Assembly (NCBI GenBank): GCA_034521975.1
Contig: JAXHLR010000010.1
Location: 186,001-250,000 of the forward strand
Source: Acidimicrobiales bacterium
Lineage (GTDB): Bacteria; Actinomycetota; Acidimicrobiia; Acidimicrobiales; SKKL01
Reading direction: 5' to 3'
DNA length: 64,000 nt
In this document: in pieces, positions 44,001 through 51,751 of the stretch
Layout of the letters: each line of letters begins with the position of its first letter
Position numbering within the stretch: the stretch's first letter is position 1
Translations under genes and position numbers: made by a program
Notes under the pieces: model-generated
Told to the model about the DNA's origin: nothing
The model's database searches: none
The model's input: only the letters and a program-made list of their open reading frames with translations

Positions 44001-44492
44001 ATGGCCACCCCGACCAGCATCGCCTTCGTGTGTCTGGGCAACATCTGCCGGTCGCCGACCGCCAAGGGCGTCATGCAGCACCTCGTCGACGATGCCCGCG
44101 CCGGCGATCGGATCCAGGTCGACAGTTTCGGCACCGCCGGCTATCACGTGGGCGAGCCACCCGACGCCAGGGCGCGGGAGGAGGCGCGCCGCCGTGGCAT
44201 CACCCTTGACCACCGCGGCCAGCAGTTCGCCCCCGCCGACTTCGACCGCTTCGATCTGGTCCTGGCCATGGACCGGTCCAACGCCGAGGACCTGCGTCGC
44301 ATCGCCCCGGACGAGGCGGCCGTGGCCAAGGTGGCGTTGCTGCGCGAGTGGGACCCTGCCGCCGCCGGCGATCTCGAGGTTCCCGACCCCTACTACGGCG
44401 TCGGCGACGGCTTCGCTCGGGTGTTCGACATGGTCGAGCGGTCGTGTCAGGCGCTGCTGGCCGAACTGACCGCGGCCGCCGACGGCCGCTGA
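44001..44492 (+). CDS. Low-molecular-weight protein tyrosine phosphatase family
   Basis: A 163-residue LMW-PTP with the catalytic loop VCLGNICRSP (C11-x5-R17) and the general acid motif DPYYG. Members act on phosphotyrosine, but some encoded beside fructosamine-kinase homologues are reported to dephosphorylate protein-bound ribulosamine or erythrulosamine 5-phosphates. Here the next gene, ten bases on, is exactly such a kinase homologue, so a deglycation role is more likely than tyrosine signalling. It follows glgM by 33 bases. Confidence 0.85.
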   Translation: MATPTSIAFVCLGNICRSPTAKGVMQHLVDDARAGDRIQVDSFGTAGYHVGEPPDARAREEARRRGITLDHRGQQFAPADFDRFDLVLAMDRSNAEDLRRIAPDEAAVAKVALLREWDPAAAGDLEVPDPYYGVGDGFARVFDMVERSCQALLAELTAAADGR

Positions 44493-44502
44493 GCGATCGC
44501 CG

Positions 44503-45393
44503 ATGCCGATCGATCCCTCCATCGGTTCCCCCACCGCCCGTCCCCCCGACCCGGTCATCGCCGAGACCGGTGACGGCGCCTGGACTCGCGTGCGTGGGGG
44601 TGACATCTCCGAGGCGTGGCGGTTGGATCGAGACGACGGCTCGCGCCTGTTCGTGAAGCACCTTCCGGGTGCGCCGGGCGGGTTCTTCACCGCCGAGGCC
44701 GCAGGGCTGGCGTTCCTCGCCCGCCCCGGGGCCATCGCCGTCCCCGACGTGATCGCCTACGGTGACGAACCCGGAGCCGGGTTCATCGCCTTGGAGTGGA
44801 TCGACCCGGGACGGGCCGAACCGGGGTCCGACGAGGCGCTCGGTCGGCAGCTGGCCGAGCTGCACCTGAGCCATGCCGAGGGGTTCGGTGGCGACGGTGG
44901 TCCCGCGTTCGTGGGGTCGGTCGCGGTCGACGGATCACCAGCCGAGTCCTGGGCCGAGTTCTGGGCTGATCACCGGCTTCGCCCCCTGGCTCGCCAGGCG
45001 GTGTCGGATCGGCGCTTGGCGCCCGGCCTGGCCCGTCGGGTCGAGGCGGTCGCCGACGGTATCGACGCCCTGGCCGGCCCGCCCGAACCCCCGGCGCGGG
45101 TCCATGGCGACCTGTGGGCCGGCAACGTCGTGTTCGACGTCGACGGCCGCCCGTGGCTGATCGACCCCGCGGCCCATGGCGGCCACCGCGAGACCGACCT
45201 GGCCATGATGCGACTCTTCGGCGGGTTCGGCGATCGTTGCTTCGCCGCCTACGAGGAGGTCGCACCCCTCGCCGACGGGTGGCAGACGCGGGTCCCGCTC
45301 CACCAGCTGGTGGCGCTGCTGGTGCACGTCATCCTCTTCGGTGGTGGCTATGAGTCCAGCCTGTCCCGCGCCCTCGACTCCCTCGGGCGCTGA
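44503..45393 (+). CDS. Fructosamine/ketosamine-3-kinase family protein
   Basis: A 296-residue kinase of the FN3K family with the aminoglycoside-phosphotransferase-like fold. Seen motifs: the ATP lysine in RLFVKHLPG, HGDLWAGNVVF as the catalytic loop, and IDPAAHGGHRETDLAMMRLFGG as the metal site. FN3K-related enzymes phosphorylate sugar adducts on protein amines, making them unstable and so repairing glycated protein; bacterial members prefer ribulosamines and erythrulosamines. The upstream LMW-PTP gene and the sugar-phosphate-making glgC-glgM pair give a coherent context for damage repair. Confidence 0.87.
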   Translation: MPIDPSIGSPTARPPDPVIAETGDGAWTRVRGGDISEAWRLDRDDGSRLFVKHLPGAPGGFFTAEAAGLAFLARPGAIAVPDVIAYGDEPGAGFIALEWIDPGRAEPGSDEALGRQLAELHLSHAEGFGGDGGPAFVGSVAVDGSPAESWAEFWADHRLRPLARQAVSDRRLAPGLARRVEAVADGIDALAGPPEPPARVHGDLWAGNVVFDVDGRPWLIDPAAHGGHRETDLAMMRLFGGFGDRCFAAYEEVAPLADGWQTRVPLHQLVALLVHVILFGGGYESSLSRALDSLGR

Positions 45394-45482
45394 CGGGCCC
45401 GCGAGGCCTTGACCGGCCGCGCGCGCTGGTGCTGCGTCCGGCAATGGTTCCAACCACCCCGGCACCGGCGAGCGCGTTGGCG

Positions 45483-46766
45483 TCAGGTCGGGGCTGCCGG
45501 AGGACCTCGACGGGGTGCTCGGGGGCCTTTCCTAGCGGTTCCTGGGTTCGGCCGGAGGTGTCCGTTGTTGATGCGGCGTAGTTGGGTTCGGACTTTGGCG
45601 TCGGCGGGTGGGGGTCGGCTGGGGAGGCGGCGCCGGCCGTTTGGTGAGACGAAGGTGATCTCGCCGTTGGGGTTGCCTTGGATGGTCCAGTTGCCTTCGT
45701 GGACCAGGCGGTGGTGTTCCCAGCACAAGCCGACCAGGTTGTCGAGGTTGGTGGGTCCGCCGTTGGACCAGTGCGCGATGTGGTGGATCTGGCGGATCTT
45801 GCGCTCGCAGCCGAACCCGCGGCAGCAGATGTCGCGCCCGTGGACCTGGCGGCGTTGCCACCACGGGACCTGCTGGGAGGCGCGGGCGACGCCGACGGTG
45901 GCGCCGTCGGGGCCGTGCAGGGCGACCTCGACGCGGGCGTCACACATGGAGCGCATGACCCCTGAGTGGCAGAGGGCGAGGTCGCCGATGAAGCCGTTGC
46001 CGGGCCGGTCTTGGTCGACGACCGCGGACTCGGCGTGGATGACCACCGTGGCCCGATCGGGAGCAGAGGCGGAGCCGAGTTTGCGGGTGGCCAGGTCATG
46101 GAGCGCGTCAGCACGCCGGGTGGCGATCGGTGCCCAGGAGCCCGTGGTGGGATCGGGTCCCCAACCCTCGGCGATCGAATCGAGTGCCTGGTTGATCGCC
46201 TCACCCTGGTCGAAGGGCAAGAACCCGCCATAGACCCATCCGCCGCGGCGGTGGTCGCGTCGCCACCGAAACGACCGGGCTGTGTGCGCGTCGTTCGCCT
46301 CATCGTCAGAGAGGGGTCGGGCCTGGCGGGCCATGAGCGCGATCTGGCGGGCAGAACGCCCGGGCAGCTCAGCCGCGAGGTCGGTGTCGTCCTCGGCGGT
46401 GGCGAACTTGGTGGCAGGCCGTATCTGGTCCCATGACATCGCCCCGGCCGCGTAGGCCTGGCGCAGAGCGGGCAGCACCTGCAACCCAGCGGCGACACGT
46501 TCGCATTCGCTGGCGTGTTCGCGGGCCAGGCCCAGGCGACCCACCAGCCACGGGGTGGTGCCGGTGGCGCCGTCGAGTTCGTAGTCGCCACAGGAGCTGG
46601 CGGCAGCGACCACATCCAACAGCTCGGCATGGGTCGAGGCCATCATCGCCGACAGTTGTTCGATCGCCACCAGCCGCTCATCGGGGCTGGACTCGGCGTA
46701 CCGCGTAGCGTTGGGCGACAGCACCATCGCCTCGATTGGCTCTGTGACCACTGTGGTCTGTCCCAT
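45483..46766 (-). CDS. DUF222 / 13E12-repeat protein with HNH nuclease domain
   Basis: A 427-residue protein of the actinobacterial 13E12 family. The DUF222 region (about 25-290) contains the usual WLVGRLGLAREHASE and the C-terminal HNH domain (about 325-375) has CERKIRQIHHIAHW, NLVGLCWEHHRLVHEG. HNH domains of this type nick or cut DNA, and the family is present in many copies in actinobacteria, often near integrated elements; its function is unknown. ATG 46766 is chosen downstream of a strong promoter; ATG 46730 is an alternative. The promoter, the family and the isolated position suggest an acquired gene, though its base composition is like that of the neighbours. Confidence 0.85.
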   Translation of the reverse strand: MGQTTVVTEPIEAMVLSPNATRYAESSPDERLVAIEQLSAMMASTHAELLDVVAAASSCGDYELDGATGTTPWLVGRLGLAREHASECERVAAGLQVLPALRQAYAAGAMSWDQIRPATKFATAEDDTDLAAELPGRSARQIALMARQARPLSDDEANDAHTARSFRWRRDHRRGGWVYGGFLPFDQGEAINQALDSIAEGWGPDPTTGSWAPIATRRADALHDLATRKLGSASAPDRATVVIHAESAVVDQDRPGNGFIGDLALCHSGVMRSMCDARVEVALHGPDGATVGVARASQQVPWWQRRQVHGRDICCRGFGCERKIRQIHHIAHWSNGGPTNLDNLVGLCWEHHRLVHEGNWTIQGNPNGEITFVSPNGRRRLPSRPPPADAKVRTQLRRINNGHLRPNPGTARKGPRAPRRGPPAAPT

Positions 46767-46832
46767 CGGATGCCTCGACACGCTCGACCAACGAGAGGGA
46801 GCCGCAACCCGGCTCCGATGGGGAAGAACCAC

Positions 46833-46861
46833 AGCCTATCGAACACACGTTCTGGTGTCAA
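46833..46861 (-). promoter_or_regulatory. Sigma-70-type promoter of the DUF222-HNH gene
   Basis: On the minus strand a perfect -35 TTGACA (46861-46856) is separated by 17 bases from TAGGCT (46838-46833). It is the only full consensus-like promoter I found, and gives a leader of about 60 bases before ATG 46766. Confidence 0.75.
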
Positions 46862-46902
46862 GCACCCCCGCTGGTTTGGGACACACATCGCATGACGCGG
46901 CG

Positions 46903-47247
46903 CTAGATCCCCAGTGTCTCGGACCCGTCGTCGGCGGGCAGGTGGACCGCGAGCCAGGTGGTGGCGGTCTCGGTGCGTTCGACGGTGTGGGGGATGCCCC
47001 GTGGCAGCAACACCCAGTCGCCGGCACCGAGACGGTAGGGGGTTCCACCCACGTCGACCGTCGCCGATCCGGTCAGCACCACCACCCACTCGTCGTGGTC
47101 CTGCAGGTAGCTGTTCGGCGTGTCCGATCGGGCGCTGAGGATGTGCTCGATCGTCACGCCTTCGCGTTCTGTCAGCAGATCGAACCGCTCGCCCGCTCCG
47201 GGCGCATCCCCGGGGTCGGTCAGGTGGCCGTGCGGGACCTCGGTCAC
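46903..47247 (-). CDS. Small single-domain cupin
   Basis: A 114-residue protein with both cupin motifs: EHILSARSDTPNSYLQDHDEWVVVLTG gives the first (H, E side) and GAGDWVLLPRGIPHTVERT the second. Such small cupins bind a metal and may be isomerases, dioxygenases or sensors; no substrate can be named. GTG 47247 overlaps the aldehyde dehydrogenase stop by four bases, as do many coupled starts here; GTG 47277 would add ten residues inside the upstream gene. Confidence 0.75.
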   Translation of the reverse strand: MTEVPHGHLTDPGDAPGAGERFDLLTEREGVTIEHILSARSDTPNSYLQDHDEWVVVLTGSATVDVGGTPYRLGAGDWVLLPRGIPHTVERTETATTWLAVHLPADDGSETLGI

Positions 47248-48629
47248 AGCGCCGAGCGGAGCATCCGGGATTTCCACCGTCCGTAGGGCGGGTAGAGCAC
47301 CGAGGGATCGGGGCGGACCGACTTGCGCAGCACCGACTTGTGGTGGCTGAAGGTGTCGAACCCGGCCTTGCCGTGGTACGCACCGAAGCCGCTCTCGCCG
47401 ACGCCGCCGAAGGGCAGGTCGTGCACGCCGAACTGCATCAGCGTGTGGTTGGTGCAGACCCCACCGGAGCTGGTCTGGTAGACGACCTGGTCGACCAGCT
47501 CGTCGTCCTCACCGAACATGTAGAGCGCCAGCGGCTTCGGCCCCTGGTTCACGAACCTGATGGCATCGTCGATCGAGTCCACCGGCAGCACCGGCAGGAT
47601 GGGCCCGAAGATCTCCTCGGCCATCACCGGCGCGTCGGGGGACACGCCCCGCAGCACCGTCGGCGCGACGTAGCGAGCGGCGGCATCGACCTCGCCGCCG
47701 ACGACGATCTCGTCGAACCCTCCGCCGTCGAGCAGCCCTTGCAGCCGTCGGAGGTGGCGGTCGTTGATGATCCGGCCGTAGTCGTCGGAGGTCTGGGGGT
47801 CGTCGCCGTAGAACTCGTCGACCACCTTCGCGATCTGGTCGACCAACTCGTCCTCGACCGACTCGTCGACCAGCACGTAGTCGGGGGCGATGCAGGTCTG
47901 GCCGGCGTTGATGAACTTGCCGAGCACGATCCGGCGGGCGGTGACATCGAGCTTGGCCGAGCGGTCGACGATCGCGGGGCTCTTGCCACCCAGCTCGAGG
48001 GTGACCGGCGTGAGGTGCGCGGCCGCAGCGGTCATCACCGCTCGTCCGATGTGGGCCGAACCGGTGAAGAAGATGTGGTCGAACCGCTGGGCGAGCACCG
48101 CTTCGGCGACGTCGGGTCCACCCTCGACGACGGCCACCGCGTCGGTGTCGACGTACCGTGGGATCAGGTCGGCGAGCATGGCCGAGGTGGCAGGGGCCAG
48201 CTCGGACGGCTTGGCCAGCACCGAGTTGCCGGCAGCCAGCGCCGCGGTCATCGGGCCGAGGAGCAGCAGCAACGGGTAGTTCCAGGGAGAGATCACGCAC
48301 ACGACCCCGAGGGGCTCGGGGGCGATCTCGGCCCGTCCGGGCTTCTGGGTGACCGGGACCTTCACCCGCTCGGGCTTCATCCACTTGTCGAGGTGTTTGA
48401 GCGTGTGGTCGATCCCACCGTTGGCCACCCCGAGCTCGGTGAGCTGGGCCAGCGTCGGCGACCGACCGAGGTCCTCGCGGAGCGCGTCGGTGACGGCCTG
48501 TTCCTCGTCGGCCAGGAGCTGTCTCAGTCCGACGAGCTGCTCGCGTCGCCAGGCGACCGGTCGGGTGGTCCCGGCGTCGAAGGTGGCGCGGAGCCGCTGC
48601 ACGGCCTCGGTCGGATCGGTGGGGCTCAT
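47244..48629 (-). CDS. Aldehyde dehydrogenase, ALDH3-like
   Basis: A 461-residue NAD(P)-dependent aldehyde dehydrogenase. The catalytic cysteine lies in NAGQTCIAPDYVLV and the general base in LELGGKSPAIV; the N-motif is ISPWNYPLLL. The short length, the missing N-terminal extension and the C-terminal HHKSVLRKS ... YPPYGRWK place it in the ALDH3 / fatty or aromatic aldehyde group. ATG 48629 has AAGGAG upstream; the open frame to 49721 is a shadow of pepF. It is coupled to the cupin gene downstream. Confidence 0.88.
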   Translation of the reverse strand: MSPTDPTEAVQRLRATFDAGTTRPVAWRREQLVGLRQLLADEEQAVTDALREDLGRSPTLAQLTELGVANGGIDHTLKHLDKWMKPERVKVPVTQKPGRAEIAPEPLGVVCVISPWNYPLLLLLGPMTAALAAGNSVLAKPSELAPATSAMLADLIPRYVDTDAVAVVEGGPDVAEAVLAQRFDHIFFTGSAHIGRAVMTAAAAHLTPVTLELGGKSPAIVDRSAKLDVTARRIVLGKFINAGQTCIAPDYVLVDESVEDELVDQIAKVVDEFYGDDPQTSDDYGRIINDRHLRRLQGLLDGGGFDEIVVGGEVDAAARYVAPTVLRGVSPDAPVMAEEIFGPILPVLPVDSIDDAIRFVNQGPKPLALYMFGEDDELVDQVVYQTSSGGVCTNHTLMQFGVHDLPFGGVGESGFGAYHGKAGFDTFSHHKSVLRKSVRPDPSVLYPPYGRWKSRMLRSAL

Positions 48630-48655
48630 CGTCGGCTCCTTGGTGGCGGGGTGTG

Positions 48656-50518
48656 TCAGGTGGTGGGATCGAGTCGGCGGGCGTCGTGGGCGGCCGACTC
48701 GGCGGCGACGAGCTGGGCTTCGACGATGTCGAGGCCCGACGCCCAGAACCCGGGATCGTCGAGGTCGCAGCCGACGATGCGGCCGAGCTCGGCCGGTGGC
48801 ATCGAGCCGCCGGCCGCGAGCAGGTCGAGATAGCGGGGGACGAAGGCGTCGCCCTCGGCCTGGAACCGGGCGTACACCGACAGGGCCAGCAGCTGCCCGT
48901 AGGCGTAGGCGTACACGTAGCCGGGGGTGCCGATGAAGTGGGGGACATAGGACCACCAGCTGCGATATCCGTCGGTGATCTCGACCGAGTCGCCCAGCAT
49001 CTCGGCCTGGGTCTCGGCCCACAGATCGCCGAATCGCTCGACCGCCAGCTCGCCGTCGGTGCGCCGCGCGGTGTGCACCGCGGCCTCGAACTGGTTCATC
49101 GCCGTCTGACGAAACACCGTGGCGATCGTGCCCTCGATGCTCTCCGCCAGCAGTGCCAGGCGCTCGCCTGCGTCGGTGGTCGCGTCGAGCAGCCGGCCGG
49201 CCGCCACCGTCTCGCCGAAGACCGATGCCGTCTCGGCCAGGGTCAGCGGGGTGGCCTGGTGGAACACTCCCTGGTCCCTGGCCAGATAGGCGTGGAGTCC
49301 GTGCCCGAGCTCGTGGGCGAGGGTCATCACGTCGCGCCGCCGCGACGTCCAGTTGAGCATGAGGTAGGGGTGGTGTGACGCCACGGTGTAGGAGCAGAAC
49401 GCGCCCGGACGCTTGCCGGGCCGAACCGGCGCATCGATCCACCCCTCGTCGAAGAACCGACTGGCGATGTCGGCCAGGTGGGGGGAGAACGATCGGTAGG
49501 AGTCGAGGACGAGGTCGCGTGCCTCGGTCCACCCGATCTGTGTGTGCGAGTCGGCGACCGAGGCCAGGCGGTCGTAGTCGGCGAGGCGGTCGACCCCGAT
49601 GATCTGAGCCTTGAGGCGATACCACCGCTGCGCGATGTCGTAGCGACCCTTCACCGCGGCGACGAGTGCCTGGACCGACTCGTCGCTGGTCTCGTTGGCC
49701 AGGTTCCGGCTGGTGAGCCATGTGGGATACGAGCGGAGACGGTCGTCGACGGCCTTGTCGTTGAGCAGGGTGTTGAACACGAAGGCGCGGGTGCGCAGAC
49801 CGGGCTCGAGCGCCTCGGTGACCGCATGGGCGGCCCGGCGTCGCACCTCACGGTCGGGGTCGGCGAGCAGCGACAGCGCCCCTTCGAGCTTGGTGGTGCG
49901 CGTGCCGTCTCCGGAGTCGGGGTCTGAGTCCAAGTCGGGCAACTCGACCATGATCGCCGACGACAGCTCGGAGAACAGGCGGGACCAGGCGCGGCGGCCG
50001 GTGATCGCCTTCTCGGTGAGGATCCGTTCCTCGGGTTCGGTCAGCAGGTGCTCGCGGTAGCGCCGCTTGGACCGCAGGTGGTGGGCGCACCACGACAGGG
50101 CCGGGTCGGCCAGCAGGCGCTCGACGTGGTCGTCGTCGAGCGCGGCCCACTCCAGGTCGAAGAACAGCAGCCGCGTCTCGAGTGCCGCCGACCGTTCCTG
50201 CACCCGTTGCATCAGCGCCCCGATCTCGGCATCGGTGGTGTCGACCGCGAAGCGCAGCGACGCGTAGGACCCGGCCCGACCCAGCCGTTCGCGCAGGTCG
50301 GCCAGATCGGCCATGAACGAGCGCAGCGCCACGACGTCGAAGGTGGCGACCCGACCCCGGTGGGTCTCGAGGTGATCGGCGATGGCGTCGGCTTCGCCGA
50401 GCAGGCGCTCGACCCCGTCGGCGCCGCCTCCTTCGACGAGGGGCTCGACGTCCCACGCGACATCGGACGCGAACAGGTCGGGATCCCCGGTCGTTCGAGC
50501 GGCGTCGATGGCGGTCAT
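48656..50518 (-). CDS. pepF: Oligoendopeptidase F (M3B metallopeptidase)
   Basis: A 620-residue cytosolic zinc peptidase that degrades oligopeptides of about 7-17 residues. The zinc motif is TLAHELGHGLH, with the third ligand in TLAETASVFGE; the substrate-loop GKRPGAFCSYTVASHHPY is also recognisable. Length matches the family. ATG 50518 follows GGAGG by five bases; the frame to 50668 adds unrelated residues. It precedes the aldehyde dehydrogenase gene by 26 bases on the same strand. Confidence 0.92.
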   Translation of the reverse strand: MTAIDAARTTGDPDLFASDVAWDVEPLVEGGGADGVERLLGEADAIADHLETHRGRVATFDVVALRSFMADLADLRERLGRAGSYASLRFAVDTTDAEIGALMQRVQERSAALETRLLFFDLEWAALDDDHVERLLADPALSWCAHHLRSKRRYREHLLTEPEERILTEKAITGRRAWSRLFSELSSAIMVELPDLDSDPDSGDGTRTTKLEGALSLLADPDREVRRRAAHAVTEALEPGLRTRAFVFNTLLNDKAVDDRLRSYPTWLTSRNLANETSDESVQALVAAVKGRYDIAQRWYRLKAQIIGVDRLADYDRLASVADSHTQIGWTEARDLVLDSYRSFSPHLADIASRFFDEGWIDAPVRPGKRPGAFCSYTVASHHPYLMLNWTSRRRDVMTLAHELGHGLHAYLARDQGVFHQATPLTLAETASVFGETVAAGRLLDATTDAGERLALLAESIEGTIATVFRQTAMNQFEAAVHTARRTDGELAVERFGDLWAETQAEMLGDSVEITDGYRSWWSYVPHFIGTPGYVYAYAYGQLLALSVYARFQAEGDAFVPRYLDLLAAGGSMPPAELGRIVGCDLDDPGFWASGLDIVEAQLVAAESAAHDARRLDPTT

Positions 50519-50921
50519 GGGGCCTCCGGTGGCGCGGTGATGGCTCCAAACTAGTGCGGCGTCATGCAACGTTGCCCTGCCGTCGAACGGCACCTCGGTG
50601 GCAGCGGTTGTAGGACGACCTCCAGGTGAATCCACTCTGCCGGCACAGAACGCCCCAGGACGGCACATCTCGCCGGCAGAGTTCCCTCGCTCGACGTTGG
50701 GCGGCCTCTACGGAGGGGTGCCGTGCCCCTGATCGCCGGGTCGAGGGCGCTCACTACAAACGGGGCCCGCTCGATCCAGGCACTCATACCTGGCAGCGCC
50801 ATCGCCGGCCGACCCACGCCGACCCCCGTAACGCGAGGGCCTTAAGCCCGACGGTCTGCTCGTTGCGTCCCGCACTCCGGCCCATTTGTGACGCCGCATG
50901 GTCCCGGTCGGTTTGGCGTAG
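50519..50921. other. 403-base non-coding stretch
   Basis: No frame in this stretch has the codon bias of the neighbours or a recognisable product. It holds the likely promoter region of pepF and an 11-base inverted repeat. I see no tRNA-like cloverleaf. Composition is slightly less G+C-rich than in the genes. Confidence 0.6.
50634..50682. repeat. 11-base perfect inverted repeat in non-coding DNA
   Basis: ACTCTGCCGGC at 50634-50644 is answered by its exact reverse complement at 50672-50682, with a 27-base spacer. It could be a regulator site, an RNA stem-loop, or a relic of a mobile-element end; nothing beside it decides between these. Confidence 0.6.
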
Positions 50922-51203
50922 CTACGAGGCGTTGACGGATTGCCTGTAGCGCTGGCGGGCTGCCTCACCTGAGGTTCCGACCATGGCCCCGATCGAAGCC
51001 CAGGAGTGCCCATTGTGCCGGGCACGGACGACGGCATCACCGAGTGCGCGTTCCGCGTCGGCTCGGGCAAGGAACGCCTCACGGACGAGACGCAGTTCGG
51101 TGGCATCGTGAACGTCTTCGCCGGGCTCGTGAGCTTCGAAACGAGCGGCGAGTTCGTCGGCGTGGTCGAGGACTTCTTGGGCGGTGCGGGGCATGGTGGT
51201 CAC
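50922..51203 (-). CDS. Small helix-turn-helix protein, antitoxin-like partner
   Basis: A 93-residue, acidic, helical protein. The first half (RTAQEVLDHADELAARFEAH) is amphipathic, the rest contains REAFLARADAERALGDAVV and a C-terminal helix-turn-helix-like segment (SWASIGAMVGTSGEAARQRY). Its ATG overlaps the TGA of the upstream small gene (ATGA), so the two are coupled. I recall pairs of this layout in actinobacteria annotated as toxin-antitoxin-like, but no function is shown. An internal ATG at codon 4 is possible. Confidence 0.65.
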   Translation of the reverse strand: MTTMPRTAQEVLDHADELAARFEAHEPGEDVHDATELRLVREAFLARADAERALGDAVVRARHNGHSWASIGAMVGTSGEAARQRYRQSVNAS

Positions 51204-51427
51204 CTCAGGTATTCCGGCCGGGCGGGCATGGCGTGGATGATGATCGGGCCGTCGCTGGTGTCGACGACGCCAATCTCGAGCAGGTTGGCGGCAGGGTCTG
51301 CGCCGACGAACATCGTGAACCCCTCGTCGAGGTCATCGACGAAGATCGGATGATTGAAGGCGTGAATCATGTCAACGTCGGGGATGCCGTGCTTGCGCGC
51401 GCTGGGAGCGATGAGCGGCGCATCCAC
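51200..51427 (-). CDS. Small toxin-like protein
   Basis: A 75-residue protein with a compact alpha/beta plan: SARKHGIPDVDMIHAFNH, then two strands FVDDLDEGFTMFVGAD and LLEIGVVDTSDGPIIIHAM, ending ARPEYLR. This resembles BrnT/RelE-like small domains and the recurrent actinobacterial family partnered with a ~90-residue HTH protein; I cannot name a catalytic residue set. GTG 51427 is chosen because TAACTT lies 6 bases upstream as a leaderless -10 box; GTG 51433 would add two residues. It is the first gene of the two-gene module. Confidence 0.6.
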   Translation of the reverse strand: MDAPLIAPSARKHGIPDVDMIHAFNHPIFVDDLDEGFTMFVGADPAANLLEIGVVDTSDGPIIIHAMPARPEYLR

Positions 51428-51430
51428 TCC

Positions 51431-51465
51431 CACAAGTTAGCTTGTGCCAACGATCATCACAAGTT
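51431..51465 (-). promoter_or_regulatory. Promoter and probable operator of the TA-like module
   Basis: On the minus strand TTGTGA (51462-51457), a 17-base spacer and TAACTT (51439-51434) form a promoter. The -10 box lies inside a palindrome, CACAAG-N4-CTTGTG (51431-51446), and the half-site AACTTGTG recurs over the -35 box (51465-51458), 27 bases away. A repressor bound here would block the promoter, the usual autoregulation of TA operons. Confidence 0.6.
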
Positions 51466-51738
51466 GCCTTGCGTGCGTACTCGATAACAGCGCACATGGC
51501 GCCGTCCAATTTGCAGCCGGCCGCGCAACAGATCGGTGCAAGTCGCACATCCCACAATCCCGAGCAGCCGGTCCGTCCAGAGCGTCACCTACCGCCGGCT
51601 CCGGGACACGCTGGGAACGTCTCAAGCATTGCCGAACGTGACACTCGGTCGGCGGGGGCGAAGGTGGTGAGTCGAAGGTCACCAGGTCAGAGAGTCATCA
51701 GATCCAGCTTTGGTCTATCGAGGTCGGTCGCGGGTCGC
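51447..51738. other. Non-coding stretch upstream of glgP
   Basis: About 290 bases between the divergent TA-like module and glgP with no frame of convincing codon use. Apart from the module promoter at its left end and the glgP -10 box at its right end I see no structured element. Confidence 0.55.
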
Positions 51739-51744
51739 TACCCT
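51739..51744 (+). promoter_or_regulatory. Leaderless-type -10 box of glgP
   Basis: TACCCT lies 7 bases before GTG 51752 and decides that start against the open frame to 51710. Confidence 0.5.
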
Positions 51745-51751
51745 CGCCCGG

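Noticed and set aside
47244-49721. Apparent 825-residue aldehyde dehydrogenase with a novel N-terminal domain
   Set aside because: The added part is the wrong frame of pepF; ATG 48629 has a ribosome-binding site and starts the family fold.
50519-51738. tRNA gene, attachment site or insertion-sequence remnant in the low-coding patch
   Set aside because: No cloverleaf with a GTTCGA-type arm, no integrase or transposase fragment and no target-site duplication could be found by eye.
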